Shown: positions 25,101 through 33,444, numbered from the stretch's first letter. The stretch: 64,000 bases of DNA from Insolitispirillum peregrinum (GCF_900156605.1 NZ_FTOA01000004.1:124001-188000); one strand, 5' to 3'. Notes: a model not told the origin generated them from the letters alone. Translations and numbers: made by a program.

Positions 25101-25611
25101 GTTCGAGGACTATCGCCGCTATTACACCTTCAACCTGATCATGAAGGACATCACCACCAACCGCGAAACCGATCTGGAAACCCGCCGGGGCACCGGCTCG
25201 GGGGCCGAACAGCAGGTGCCGTTCTACGTCGCTATCGGCAGCGCCCTCGCCGCCGCCTACCACGACCGCGCCGCCGGTGATCCGGCGCTGGAAAAGGGCA
25301 TCGGGCTGGCGGTGTTCGACGAAGCCTTTTCCAAGCTCGACGGCAAGAACCAGAAAGCCTGCATGGACTTTTACCACAAGCTCGGCCTGCAGGTGCTGGT
25401 CGCCGCCCCGTTCGAAAAGCGCGCCACCCTCTACGAAACGATGGATACCTTCATCGAAACCCTGCGCCACGATGATCAGGTCGATATCGAATGCTATGGC
25501 ATCCGCCCACGCGCCCGGCAGGCCTTCGTGCAGGCCAACCCGCTGAATCAGGGCTTTGAGGCGTTTCAGATGGCGTTCGGGGAGGGGGAAGCCCCTGCCG
25601 CACAAGGATAG
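22144..25611 (+). CDS. jetC: JetC/MksB-like SMC ATPase
   Basis: A 1155-residue SMC-like ATPase. The N-terminal head begins LSRLGLINWHLLPSMDIDVS and carries Walker A GENRSGKSTLLDLIQVVMTG (residues 30-49). Two long coiled coils flank a hinge-like globular region at about residues 490-640 (GFRPRVLGHLLTVQSEDWRD; GRDREAIVVDDAHVDEAI). The C-terminal head has an ABC-type signature region GTGSGAEQQVPFY (about 1016) and Walker B GLAVFDEAFSKLDGKN (about 1054), so both ATP-binding halves look intact. In Jet/Mks systems the complex extrudes loops and, with the JetD nuclease, cuts circular plasmids. Here no JetD follows. The gene ends at a TAG followed by a strong terminator. Confidence 0.85.
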   Translation: MNALSRLGLINWHLLPSMDIDVSGHIGVIGENRSGKSTLLDLIQVVMTGNDRRYLRLNASASDSGRKRSSRSVHAYCLGRLGPDAVSRREARTYLFLVFRNAHRPQQATTIGIALEASERETSERVHAQFIAHGRALTVSDFLYTRDDGSEGVRDWSLARPHLEKLCAEVGGSLAVYRDEPTRYVQDYLKALSTGERFIAPDHMLKAFVNAISFEQIPNATEFVRRYLLERDDIRIGQLRESIATYHDLQKHISKLREKLAALTVLHSEVSAFRSTVREHERNQWLEARAGFDAAVRVTRSLRRDRDSALRMGRDAQYEIEEYARLIRDLDEEQANLQSAIASQTQGGRMQELKQQSKALGLELTTVLNSLKVLHTSVVAGATALRTQHTLETLPLTLMAALDRLVSASGSAAPPSWPADPRAVAMALDDPTLADASSAAATCRTAADRLVKEQAIPEQALLDLQAQIRDIREKGALLDPHVSQLISELSDKGFRPRVLGHLLTVQSEDWRDAVEALLGRDREAIVVDDAHVDEAIRHLQQNRRRLRGCRIVNTRKIDSKKSTPEPNTLASVLRSDDDAAMAFVIRRIGGVRLADTLADLHQPGRAIMRDGTYDDGLTVELREVQGGYRIGAGAARASLPALEEQASALREQIAALDSRCEALRRLAGSLDTLGQAAGRGEALLTLCGQAESLQGRLDQVNADMGDLARNINPDLGSRLEKVRETLANYRREERDASVRLAESRRTVGEITGRLNAGGDQLLGSNTQRRQAFDLWKRRKSLLPREESRTLYASRRKEAKDDCERIARDARKVVFELRDEIEKRKNLIFDRTLAYHQLAGSRPDLTRETVQVMRDIAPWLDSTLSQIRDTELVQFEADAIEAAEKTRNIFQHSFAYELRARFQRLDSALHKLNRILRDHDFHYERYRFTAQPHEGMRDIIALVRASEADDTLFGLLFDQDVSADHPHAKALETVRAVLLDDSLDMSEFEDYRRYYTFNLIMKDITTNRETDLETRRGTGSGAEQQVPFYVAIGSALAAAYHDRAAGDPALEKGIGLAVFDEAFSKLDGKNQKACMDFYHKLGLQVLVAAPFEKRATLYETMDTFIETLRHDDQVDIECYGIRPRARQAFVQANPLNQGFEAFQMAFGEGEAPAAQG

Positions 25612-25632
25612 CAGACTGCCGTCCGCACCTGC

Positions 25633-25665
25633 CCGGGGGCAAATGCCCCCGGACCCCCATTTTTT
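25633..25665 (+). terminator. Rho-independent terminator after the SMC operon
   Basis: The perfect 8-bp stem CCGGGGGC (25633-25640), loop AAAT and GCCCCCGG (25645-25652) is followed seven bases later by a run of six T (25660-25665). It lies 22 bases after the jetC stop and closes the jetABC transcript, so no fourth gene is expected in the operon. Confidence 0.75.
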
Positions 25666-25750
25666 CTTTGAGTGTCAAATTCATGGGGTCCGGGGCCTCA
25701 AGGCCCCGGCGAGGTGTGGAGCAGCGCTCCGCGATTTTGTTACCCTTTTG

Positions 25751-26113
25751 TCATATCCCGCACGCTATCCTAACGAACCTCAACCAGACGCTTCCCTCGA
25801 GTGCATTGCGGTACTCAAACCCGAGACGGGACAAGAGCTTTATCATCCCCGAGCGGCTGTAGCTGATCCCGAACCGGCTTTCCACAAGGGCCACAATCTC
25901 TGCTGTCGTAGTGTAAAGGCGCTCGGTCAGCGCATGGACGAGGGCAGATTCATCGACGCAAGACAGCCGGGGACTTGAGCCTTTCCAGCCAAATTCCAAC
26001 AATCGTGCCCCCCCACCCTCGCACCATCAACGATGCCACTGGTAGACGGTGTCATTGTCCACATACATGATCCAGGCAACGTCCTGGACCGAAAGCCCGT
26101 CATCACCTGGCAT
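25751..26113 (-). pseudogene. IS630-type transposase remnant (N-terminal part, broken)
   Basis: Reading from the ATG at 26113: MPGDDGLSVQDVAWIMYVDN, an N-terminal helix-turn-helix, then W-H-R, an in-frame TGA, then W-C-E-G and on to a stop at 25751. Downstream of the stop, LTERLYTTTAEIVALVESRF and GISYSRSGMIKLLSRLGFEY match the second helix-turn-helix of IS630-family transposases. The nonsense codon (CGA to TGA would restore Arg-Arg-Trp) and the loss of the whole DDE catalytic part make it inactive. No terminal inverted repeats were identified. It lies just beyond the SMC operon, where the accessory region meets unrelated genes. Confidence 0.75.
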
Positions 26114-26181
26114 TTTACGCTATGAATTAAACTTAAAAATTGATTTTTTCAAAAAACGCAATTAAAAAGGGGGAAATTATT

Positions 26182-26847
26182 ATGATAAGAGACCTATTCA
26201 AACGGATAAACTCCTTCATTGCTCTTCCAGTAATCGCGCTTATTTTTAGCATAATCGCTTACGCACACAACGAATATAAAGATTACAAGAAAAGTAAAAT
26301 AGAAGAATTAAATAAAAAACTAGAACTTTTTTACTACCCATTGCAAGCCCAATTCATTTCTTCAGAGAATGAATGGAATGCATTTAGGCGTAAATATGGA
26401 AACAATCGTGACGCATATTTCTCATCCGGTCCCGTAGATATAGATGGCAAGACACACTTTCTTCGTGATTGCGCCAAAGGAGAAGCATGGAAACTGGCCA
26501 TAGGAGAAGGTTCTACCTACAATGAGAGCAGCACAAAAAAATATTGTATTGTCAGCGATATCGAAATTGAGGCATGGGTTAACCATATATCAGCACAATA
26601 CCATGGATCAGAAGGAAGAGCAGAACAAATAATATTAGAAAATAGAAAATTAATAAGTGAAGATAAAGAAATGATAGAATATGTTGATAAACTTATGCTA
26701 CATTTTACAGGATATAGAGACGTGATCGCGAGATGGGAAAAGGGAGATAGAAGAATAATGACATCGCACAATAATTTCCCAAAAGGAATAACAAAACTAG
26801 TAGACGAAAGAATAAAGTCAATCGAACATGAAATAAAAAATAATTGA
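26182..26847 (+). CDS. AT-rich orphan gene: membrane-anchored protein of unknown function
   Basis: A 221-residue protein starting MIRDLFKRINSFIALPVIAL. One membrane helix (residues about 10-27) is followed by a charged coiled-coil-like stretch (EYKDYKKSKIEELNKKLELF) and a soluble domain with segments YYPLQAQFISSENEWNAFRR and YIEVIDKLMLHFTGYRDVI-like residues near 180. The ATG at 26182 has a strong ribosome site AAAGGGGGA. The base composition is far more AT-rich than all neighbours except the dGTPase gene, which indicates acquisition from a distant donor. I do not recognise the family. It sits alone between the transposase relic and the AEC carrier gene. Confidence 0.7.
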   Translation: MIRDLFKRINSFIALPVIALIFSIIAYAHNEYKDYKKSKIEELNKKLELFYYPLQAQFISSENEWNAFRRKYGNNRDAYFSSGPVDIDGKTHFLRDCAKGEAWKLAIGEGSTYNESSTKKYCIVSDIEIEAWVNHISAQYHGSEGRAEQIILENRKLISEDKEMIEYVDKLMLHFTGYRDVIARWEKGDRRIMTSHNNFPKGITKLVDERIKSIEHEIKNN

Positions 26848-26871
26848 TATTATTCTCCATAATGAAATGAC

Positions 26872-26891
26872 ATTTATTTCAAAAAATAAAT
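26872..26891. terminator. Possible bidirectional AT hairpin between convergent genes
   Basis: ATTTATT (26872-26878) and AATAAAT (26885-26891) can pair around TCAAAA. It lies in the 67-base gap between two convergent genes. The stem is weak because it has no G-C pairs, so the call is tentative. Confidence 0.3.
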
Positions 26892-26914
26892 ATACACTTC
26901 AAGTATCGTCCTCC

Positions 26915-27850
26915 CTACAACACCCACGCCAGATAGCCCGAGACGGTCAGCACCGACAGCACGGTGGAGATCAGAATCACCCGTGCTGTCATGCTGGCCT
27001 CGCGGTTATAGTACTCCGCCAGCATGAACGGGCCGGTGCCAGTGGGCAGGGCGGCCAGCAGGGTGGCGATGATGGTCAGCGACGACGGCAACTGGAACAC
27101 CAGCGCCGCCAGCCCCCACGTTACCACCGGCTGCACCACCAGCTTGGCAAGAACATACAGGCTGCACAGGCTGTTGGACACCGGGGCTGCCGTGCGGTCC
27201 GCCGCCAGAAACAGGCCGAGCGCCACCAGCGCACAGGGCGAGGCGGCCTCGCCCAGCAGCTTCAGAAAGGTCTCGGCGGGGGCAGGCAGGCTCAGGCCGG
27301 ACAGCGACACCAGCGCCCCCAGCGCCGGAGCCACCAGCAGCGGGTTCTTGCCCAGCGCCTTCGCCACCTTCACCGCCACGCTGCCCCGGCCTTTTTCGGT
27401 GCGCAAGCCGATTTCGATGCAGACAATCCCCACTCCGAAGATACCGCAGACGGTCAGGATCATCGCCAGCGTCACCGGCCCGGCAGCCCCTGGCCCCAAG
27501 GCCAGCACTCCCAGCGGAAAGCCCATGTAGCCGGTGTTGGGATAGGCGGTGTTCAGCCCATCCACCGCCGCATCGGGCAGCGGTGCCCCGCGCAGCAACC
27601 GCCCGGCCACCGTCAGCGCGAACACCACCAGCCCGCCGATGGCAAAGGCGGCGATGAATCCCGGCTGCCACAGCTCGGACCAGTTGGCCTTCGCCATTAC
27701 GTCAAACAGCAGTGCGGGCAGGGCCAGCCAGACCACAAAGCGGTTCAGTTCGGTGGTGGCGTGCGGTCCCAATGCTCCCAGACGGCGGGCCAGCCAGCCG
27801 ACCAGAATCAGGGCAAAGATCGGCAGCACGGTCAGCAAGGTGGACAGCAT
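26915..27850 (-). CDS. AEC-family (auxin efflux carrier-like) transporter
   Basis: A 311-residue inner-membrane carrier starting MLSTLLTVLPIFALILVGW. About ten hydrophobic segments are arranged in two halves, as in AEC permeases (for example the PNTGYMGFPLGVLAL motif in the first half and LPTGTGPFMLAEYYNREASM near the end). The ATG at 27850 opens on the first helix. These carriers move carboxylates or small organic anions. It lies 26 bases downstream of the LysR gene on the same strand and so is probably co-transcribed with the regulator and opposite to the rhamnonate operon. Confidence 0.88.
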   Translation of the reverse strand: MLSTLLTVLPIFALILVGWLARRLGALGPHATTELNRFVVWLALPALLFDVMAKANWSELWQPGFIAAFAIGGLVVFALTVAGRLLRGAPLPDAAVDGLNTAYPNTGYMGFPLGVLALGPGAAGPVTLAMILTVCGIFGVGIVCIEIGLRTEKGRGSVAVKVAKALGKNPLLVAPALGALVSLSGLSLPAPAETFLKLLGEAASPCALVALGLFLAADRTAAPVSNSLCSLYVLAKLVVQPVVTWGLAALVFQLPSSLTIIATLLAALPTGTGPFMLAEYYNREASMTARVILISTVLSVLTVSGYLAWVL

Positions 27851-27876
27851 CGAACACAATCCTAGGTAAAGAAATA

Positions 27877-28815
27877 TTAGAGTCCCCGGGCATACTGCCG
27901 CAGGGCACGGGCGAATTCCTGCGCCACCGCCCCCAGCGGCTCGCCCTTGCGGGTCAGGATGCCAAAGCCGGTCAAATCCTTGCCGATGGTGATCGGCAGG
28001 CTGCACAGCAGATTGGCGCGCAGGTGGTCACGGACCACCGACTCCGGCAACATTGTTACCGCATCACTGGCCTGTAGCACTTGCAGGGTGGCAAAGATCG
28101 AACTGGCCTCGACCAGATTGGCCGGAGTCGCCAGATGGGCCTGGGCGAATTCCTGCTCCAGCACCCGCCGGGCCGGGCTGCTGAGAGGCTGCATCACCCA
28201 TGGGCACTCGACCAGTTGCCGCAGGGTCAGGCCCTCGGCCTGCGCCAGCGGATGGCCGCTGCGCGCCACCACGTACAGTGTTTCGTTGGCCAGCGGCTCG
28301 AAATCAAACTCGTTGTGCTGCAACGGCCCGCTGAACCGCCCCACTGCCAGATCGAGCTTGTGGACCGCCAGCAAATCCATGATCTCGTCGCTGGTTTCCC
28401 CCAGCAGGCGGATCACCAGCAGCGGGCGGGTGGCTTTCAGGTCGGCCACCGCCCGCGCCACCAGATCGGGCGCCGCCCCCATGATCGCCCCGACCACCAA
28501 CTGGCCATAGCCGCCTTGTCGTTTGGCATCCAGATCGGCGGCAAAGCGTTCAAAGTCGGCCAGCAGGCGGCTGGCAAAGCGCACCACCTCGGCCCCCAGC
28601 TCGGTTGGTTGCATCCCCCGGCTCAGGCGCTCGAACAGCGGGAAGCCGAACACCAGCTCGGCATCGTGCAGCATTTTGGTTGCCGTCGGCTGGGTGACAT
28701 GAATCGCCTCGGCAGCGCGGTGCAGATTGCGGGTCTGCCCGACAGCGGCAATCAGCGCCAACTGTTTCAAACGTAAGCGATTCATCAGCGCGGGCAGCAG
28801 GGAAGAAGCAGACAT
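27877..28815 (-). CDS. LysR-family transcriptional regulator
   Basis: A 312-residue regulator. The winged helix-turn-helix near the N-terminus (RNLHRAAEAIHVTQPTATKM, residues about 29-48) is followed by FGFPLFERLSRGMQPTELG and a two-lobed substrate-binding domain from about residue 95. The N-terminal pattern fits the GbpR/galactose-type LysR group. It diverges from the rhamnonate operon with 137 bases between start codons, the classic LysR arrangement, so it probably controls that operon in response to a sugar acid and also its own transcript. Confidence 0.88.
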   Translation of the reverse strand: MSASSLLPALMNRLRLKQLALIAAVGQTRNLHRAAEAIHVTQPTATKMLHDAELVFGFPLFERLSRGMQPTELGAEVVRFASRLLADFERFAADLDAKRQGGYGQLVVGAIMGAAPDLVARAVADLKATRPLLVIRLLGETSDEIMDLLAVHKLDLAVGRFSGPLQHNEFDFEPLANETLYVVARSGHPLAQAEGLTLRQLVECPWVMQPLSSPARRVLEQEFAQAHLATPANLVEASSIFATLQVLQASDAVTMLPESVVRDHLRANLLCSLPITIGKDLTGFGILTRKGEPLGAVAQEFARALRQYARGL

Positions 28816-28826
28816 GGCACCTGACC

Positions 28827-28899
28827 GATAGAAAAAGCTGATCGATAGCAGCCGTCTTTCGATTGGTTGGCTATCGCTGTCCTTCGTACACTGCCTATC
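28827..28899. promoter_or_regulatory. Candidate LysR operator region (GATAG/CTATC repeats)
   Basis: A perfect 7-bp inverted repeat, CGATAGC (28843-28849) and GCTATCG (28870-28876), is centred between the divergent genes. Outer copies of the half-site occur at GATAG (28827-28831) and CTATC (28895-28899). Four half-sites in 73 bases fit binding of a LysR tetramer covering both promoters. Confidence 0.55.
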
Positions 28900-28952
28900 A
28901 GACCGAAAACCACCACTGCCGTCCAGATACCAAAAAACAGGAAGGAAACACC

Positions 28953-29795
28953 ATGAAGCTGTTGCGCGTTGGCCCGCAGGGACACGAAAAACCCGCCGCT
29001 CTCGATGCCAACGGAACCTTGCGCGACCTGTCGGCCCATGTGGCAGACATCGGCGGCGCGGCCCTGACGCCCGCCAGCCTTGACGCCCTGCGCGCCGTTG
29101 ACCTTACCACCCTGCCGGAACTGGCCGCTGACAGCCGGATCGGGGCCTGCGTCGGCGCGGTGGGCAAGATCATCTGTGTTGGCCTGAATTACAGCGACCA
29201 TGCGATTGAATCGGGCATGGCCATCCCCAACGAGCCGGTGCTGTTCCTGAAGCCGACCAGCGCACTGTGCGGTCCCTATGACGATGTGGAAATCCCCCGT
29301 GGGGCGGAAAAGACCGACTGGGAAGTCGAACTGGGCATCGTGATCGGCAAGACCGCCAAATACGTCAGCGAAGCCGACGCCCTTGACCATGTGGCAGGCT
29401 ATTGCGTGGTCAACGACGTTTCCGAGCGGGCCTTCCAGCTGGAGCGCGGCGGCCAGTGGGACAAGGGCAAGGCGCACGACACCTTTGCCCCGCTCGGGCC
29501 GTGGCTGGTGACGGCGGACGAGGTTGCCGACCCGCAGGACCTGTCCCTGTGGCTGGAGGTCGATGGCCATCGCTATCAGGACGGTTCGACCCGCACGATG
29601 ATTTTCGGCGTTGCGCATCTGGTGTCCTACATCAGCCAGTTCATGAGCCTGCACCCTGGTGACGTCATTTCCACCGGCACCCCGCCGGGCGTCGGGTTCG
29701 GTCAACGGCCGCAGGTCTATCTGCGTGCCGGGCAGGTGATGACCCTTGGCATCAGCGGGCTGGGCGAACAGCGCCAGCGCACCGTCGCCGCCTGA
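28953..29795 (+). CDS. Fumarylacetoacetase-family hydrolase, likely 2,4-diketo-3-deoxy-L-rhamnonate hydrolase
   Basis: A 280-residue protein starting MKLLRVGPQGHEKPAALD with ribosome site GAAGGAAA upstream. The fold-defining segments are GKIICVGLNYSDHAIESG, WEVELGIVIGK (metal-binding glutamates), GYCVVNDVSER and HPGDVISTGTPPGVGFGQ. In the non-phosphorylating L-rhamnose pathway an FAH-family enzyme splits 2,4-diketo-3-deoxyrhamnonate into pyruvate and L-lactate. The co-located dehydrogenase and rhamnonate dehydratase make this the best reading. The fuconate analogue is possible. Confidence 0.82.
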   Translation: MKLLRVGPQGHEKPAALDANGTLRDLSAHVADIGGAALTPASLDALRAVDLTTLPELAADSRIGACVGAVGKIICVGLNYSDHAIESGMAIPNEPVLFLKPTSALCGPYDDVEIPRGAEKTDWEVELGIVIGKTAKYVSEADALDHVAGYCVVNDVSERAFQLERGGQWDKGKAHDTFAPLGPWLVTADEVADPQDLSLWLEVDGHRYQDGSTRTMIFGVAHLVSYISQFMSLHPGDVISTGTPPGVGFGQRPQVYLRAGQVMTLGISGLGEQRQRTVAA

Positions 29796-29895
29796 TCTTC
29801 TTTTTCCTGTTTGTGTGCCCTGCCAGAGAGGCCGCGCGATGACCCGCGCGCCCTCTGAACGGGACCGCTTTGCCCATTGCAAAGGATACGCTCCG

Positions 29896-30648
29896 ATGAC
29901 CGAGTCCGGTTTCACCAATTCTGTCGCCATCATCACCGGCGGCGCCCGTGGCATTGGCTATGCCGCCGCCGAGCGGATGTTGCAGGCAGGGGCCAGTGTC
30001 GCCCTGTGGGATATTGATGCCGATGCCCTCACCACCGCCAGCGACCGCCTGTCGCCGCTGGGCACCGTGCTGCCGGTGTCGGTCGAACTGACCGACGAGG
30101 ATTCGGTCAACGCCGCCCTCAAGGCAACTCTCGACCGCTTTGGCAAGGTTGACATTCTGGTCAACAACGCCGGGATCACCGGCGGCAATGCTCCGCTGTG
30201 GGAACTGTCGCCCGATGTCTGGCGGCGGGTGGTCGATGTCAATCTGGTCGGCCCCTACCTGACCTGCCGCGCGGTGGTGCCGCAGATGGTCGAACGCGGC
30301 TATGGCCGGATTGTCAACGTCGCCTCGATCGCAGGCAAGGAAGGCAACCCCAACGCCTCGCACTACAGCGCCTCGAAAGCCGGGCTGATCGCCCTGACCA
30401 AGTCGCTGGGCAAGGAACTGGCCACCCGTGGCGTGCTGGTCAACTGCCTGACCCCTGCCGCCGCCAAGACCGACATCTTTGCCCAGATGAAGCAGGAGCA
30501 TATCGATTACATGCTGGCGAAAATCCCGATGAACCGCTTTGTGGAGGTCGAGGAAGTCGCCGCCATGATCGGCTGGCTGGCATCACCGGACTGTTCGTTT
30601 ACCACCGGTGGCGTGTTCGACATTTCCGGCGGCCGCGCCGTTTACTAA
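29896..30648 (+). CDS. SDR-family dehydrogenase, likely 2-keto-3-deoxy-L-rhamnonate 4-dehydrogenase
   Basis: A 250-residue classical short-chain dehydrogenase: NAD-binding TGGARGIG at about residue 14, NNAG at about 88, catalytic Ser in NVASIAGKEG and Tyr-x-x-x-Lys in YSASK. The ATG at 29896 has AAAGGA nine bases upstream. Its place between the diketo-acid hydrolase and the rhamnonate dehydratase makes it the oxidation step of that pathway. The protein ends FDISGGRAVY, as many SDR sugar-acid dehydrogenases do. Confidence 0.82.
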   Translation: MTESGFTNSVAIITGGARGIGYAAAERMLQAGASVALWDIDADALTTASDRLSPLGTVLPVSVELTDEDSVNAALKATLDRFGKVDILVNNAGITGGNAPLWELSPDVWRRVVDVNLVGPYLTCRAVVPQMVERGYGRIVNVASIAGKEGNPNASHYSASKAGLIALTKSLGKELATRGVLVNCLTPAAAKTDIFAQMKQEHIDYMLAKIPMNRFVEVEEVAAMIGWLASPDCSFTTGGVFDISGGRAVY

Positions 30649-30775
30649 TCCTCCCCTTCTCCACAGAAAGCGCACTCCCCTTTTCGGAAAACAGCTCCTA
30701 CCATTCACCCCACGGCGGGCGCCACCTGTCAAAAAAACACAATAACGGCGCTCGTCTGACAGAGAGGAAACATCC

Positions 30776-32137
30776 ATGAGCACCCAATCTCCCGGTGCGG
30801 GCCCAGTGCCCGCTGCCGAGCTGGCCCGCGCCACCGCCAAAGTGATGGCCCGCCTGTTGCCGTTCCTGTTGCTGATGTACGTGCTGGCCTTTCTGGACCG
30901 GGCCAACGTCGGCTTTGCCAAGAAAGTCTTTCAGGCTGACACCGGCATCGGGGATGCCGCCTTTGCGCTGGGCGCGGGCATTTTCTTCATCGGCTATGCC
31001 CTGTTTGAAATCCCCAGCAACCTGATCATGCACCGCGTCGGTGCCCGCGTCTGGATGTGCCGGATCATGGTCACCTGGGGCCTGATTTCGGCGGCGATGG
31101 CCTTTGCCCACGGCGAGACCTCGTTCTACATCCTGCGCTTTTTGCTCGGCGTGGCCGAAGCCGGATTCTTTCCCGGCGTGATCCTCTACATCACCTACTG
31201 GTTCCCGGCCCATGTGCGCGGGCGGGTGATGGGGTTCTTTTACTTCGGCGCACCGCTGGCCTTCATCTTTGGCAGCCCGCTGTCCGGCCTGTTGCTGGAC
31301 CTGCACGGAGCCGCCGGTCTGCACGGCTGGCAGTGGATGTTCCTGGTCGAAGGTCTGCTGGCCTCGGTGGTCGGGGTGTGGGCGTTCTGGTACCTGTCGA
31401 ACCGTCCCGCTGATGCCACCTGGCTGAGCGACAGCGAAAAGGCCGCCCTGATCTCCACCCTGGAGGCCGAAGACCGCCACAAGCAGGACCACGGCCCGCG
31501 CGGGATGCTGGCCGCCCTGACCAATGGCCGCCTGCTGTACCTGTGCGCCATCTATGCCCTGATCCAGATGAGCGTCTATGGGGTGGTGTTTTACCTGCCG
31601 TCACAGGTTGCCGGTCTGCTGGGCAAGCAGGTCGGATTTGAGGTCGGTCTTGTCACCGCCGTGCCGTGGATCTGCGCTCTGGCCGCTGCCTGGTTTATCC
31701 CCCGCTACGCCGACCGCATCGGTGACCGCCGCCGACCGGCTGCGGTGACACTCGCCGCCGCCGGTGTCGGCATCGCCGCCTCGGCACTGGCCGGTGCCAA
31801 CGGAGCCCCCTTGCTGGCCCTGCTCGCCCTGTGTGTCGCCGCCGCTGGCTTCATCGCCGTGCAACCGCTGTTCTGGACCTTTCCGACCAATTATCTCGGC
31901 GGTGTCGCGGCTGCCAGCGGGCTGGCCTTTGTGAACTCCCTTGGCGCTGTCGGCGGCTTTGTTGCCCCCAACGTCAGGACCTGGGCCGAGGGGACCTTTG
32001 CCTCGACCACCGCCGGACTGTACCTGCTGGCCGCCACCACCCTGCTCGGGGCCCTGCTGATCCTCGGCCTGAAGGGGCTGGGACTGACCACCGCTGCACC
32101 GGCCCCGGCGCTGCATCCGTCGCATCAGGACGCCTGA
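30776..32137 (+). CDS. MFS transporter (anion:cation symporter type), likely for rhamnonate
   Basis: A 453-residue carrier with about twelve membrane helices. Family signals include [11 protein letters not shown] after helix 1, [21 protein letters not shown] and [20 protein letters not shown], all typical of the ACS branch that takes up sugar acids (the E. coli RhmT and ExuT group). It sits inside the rhamnonate operon, so it probably imports L-rhamnonate. The 127-base gap before it may carry its own promoter, but none is obvious. Confidence 0.85.
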   Translation: MSTQSPGAGPVPAAELARATAKVMARLLPFLLLMYVLAFLDRANVGFAKKVFQADTGIGDAAFALGAGIFFIGYALFEIPSNLIMHRVGARVWMCRIMVTWGLISAAMAFAHGETSFYILRFLLGVAEAGFFPGVILYITYWFPAHVRGRVMGFFYFGAPLAFIFGSPLSGLLLDLHGAAGLHGWQWMFLVEGLLASVVGVWAFWYLSNRPADATWLSDSEKAALISTLEAEDRHKQDHGPRGMLAALTNGRLLYLCAIYALIQMSVYGVVFYLPSQVAGLLGKQVGFEVGLVTAVPWICALAAAWFIPRYADRIGDRRRPAAVTLAAAGVGIAASALAGANGAPLLALLALCVAAAGFIAVQPLFWTFPTNYLGGVAAASGLAFVNSLGAVGGFVAPNVRTWAEGTFASTTAGLYLLAATTLLGALLILGLKGLGLTTAAPAPALHPSHQDA

Positions 32138-32181
32138 AACCGCCCTCCGTTTTTCTGCTCCATCCCTTCAGGACCGACATC

Positions 32182-33360
32182 ATGAGCACACCCACCATCA
32201 CCCACGTCCGCGCCTTTACCGTCCGCGGTGGCGGCGCCGATTATCACGATCAGGATCATGGTCACTGGATTGACGATCACATCGCCACCCCGATGAGCAA
32301 ATACCCAGAGTATCGGCAAAGCCGCCAGACCTTTGGCCTGAACGTGCTGGGGACGCTGGTGGTCGAAATCGAAGCCTCGTCCGGTGAGGTCGGCTTTGCC
32401 GTCACCACCGGCGGCGATATCGGGGCATGGATCGTGGAAAAGCATCTCGCCCGCTTTGTCGAAGGCCAGAAGGTCACCGACATCGAAAAGATGTGGGACC
32501 AGATGTTCAACGGCAGCCTGTTCTATGGCCGGAAAGGCATCGTCCTGAATGCCATTTCCGGCGTGGACCTCGCCCTGTGGGATTTGCTGGGCAAGGTGCG
32601 GCAGGAACCGGTCTATCACCTGCTGGGCGGAGCGGTGCGCGACGAGCTGCAATTCTATGCCACCGGCGCCCGCCCGGATCTGGCGCAACAGATGGGCTTC
32701 ATCGGTGGCAAGCTGCCGCTGCACCACGGCCCGGCGGAAGGCGAAGAGGGCCTGCGCAAGAACCTGGAGCTGCTGGCCGACATGCGCCAGCGGGTCGGGG
32801 ATGATTTCTGGCTGATGTATGACTGCTGGATGAGCCTCGACGTCAATTATGCCACCCGGCTGGCGCAAAAAGCGCAGGAGTTCGGCCTGAAGTGGATCGA
32901 AGAAGCCCTGCCGCCCGACGACTACTGGGGCTATGCCGAACTGCGCCGCAACGTCCCCAAGGGGATGCTGGTCACCACCGGCGAGCACGAAGCCACCCGC
33001 TGGGGCTTCCGGATGCTGCTGGAGATGGGCTGCTGCGACATCATTCAGCCCGATGTCGGCTGGTGCGGCGGTATCACCGAACTGATCAAGATTTCGGCGC
33101 TGGCCGATGCGCACAACGCGCTGGTGGTGCCGCATGGCTCCAGCGTCTACAGCTATCACTTCGTCATCACCCGTCACAACAGCCCGTTCGCCGAGTTCCT
33201 GATGATGGCCCCGCAGGCCGACAAAGTTGTCCCGATGTTCAACCCCCTGCTACTGGACGAGCCGGTGCCGGTCAACGGACGGATGAAGGTGCCGGACCGT
33301 CCGGGCTTTGGGGTACGCCTGAACCCGGACTGCGCCCTGACCCGCCCCTATTCACGGTAG
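32182..33360 (+). CDS. rhmD: L-rhamnonate dehydratase (enolase superfamily)
   Basis: A 392-residue enzyme that removes water from L-rhamnonate to give 2-keto-3-deoxy-L-rhamnonate. It closely follows the E. coli RhmD sequence as I remember it: [14 protein letters not shown] near the N-terminus, [19 protein letters not shown], metal ligands in [16 protein letters not shown] and [10 protein letters not shown], and the catalytic His in [11 protein letters not shown]. The length is as expected. It is the last gene of the operon and is followed by a terminator. It fixes the substrate of the cluster better than any other gene here. Confidence 0.92.
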   Translation: MSTPTITHVRAFTVRGGGADYHDQDHGHWIDDHIATPMSKYPEYRQSRQTFGLNVLGTLVVEIEASSGEVGFAVTTGGDIGAWIVEKHLARFVEGQKVTDIEKMWDQMFNGSLFYGRKGIVLNAISGVDLALWDLLGKVRQEPVYHLLGGAVRDELQFYATGARPDLAQQMGFIGGKLPLHHGPAEGEEGLRKNLELLADMRQRVGDDFWLMYDCWMSLDVNYATRLAQKAQEFGLKWIEEALPPDDYWGYAELRRNVPKGMLVTTGEHEATRWGFRMLLEMGCCDIIQPDVGWCGGITELIKISALADAHNALVVPHGSSVYSYHFVITRHNSPFAEFLMMAPQADKVVPMFNPLLLDEPVPVNGRMKVPDRPGFGVRLNPDCALTRPYSR

Positions 33361-33373
33361 ATTCATTCCATTT

Positions 33374-33440
33374 GGCTGGCACGCCTGACAGGCACACCAC
33401 CACCCCATCGGGTAGGGCCGCGACGGTGGTGGTGCCAGCC
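33374..33440 (+). other. Structured 3' region after rhmD
   Basis: GGCTGGCAC (33374-33382) is the inverted match of GTGCCAGCC (33432-33440), and the CACCACCACC run at about 33393-33402 can pair with GGTGGTGGTG. The two pairings compete for the same right arm. The region lies just before the operon terminator and may protect or process the mRNA 3' end. No coding sequence is seen in it. Confidence 0.4.
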
Positions 33441-33444
33441 CCTT

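Noticed and set aside
23389-25605. Minus-strand open frame of 738 codons opposite jetC
   Set aside because: The plus strand encodes both halves of an SMC ATPase site; the minus frame is a shadow.
25556-25978. Plus-strand 140-codon frame after jetC
   Set aside because: It runs through the terminator hairpin and the transposase relic in antisense, with no ribosome site or protein pattern.
25612-26914. A jetD nuclease gene after jetC
   Set aside because: Only the terminator, an IS630 relic and an unrelated AT-rich gene are present; no open frame of JetD size or type was found.
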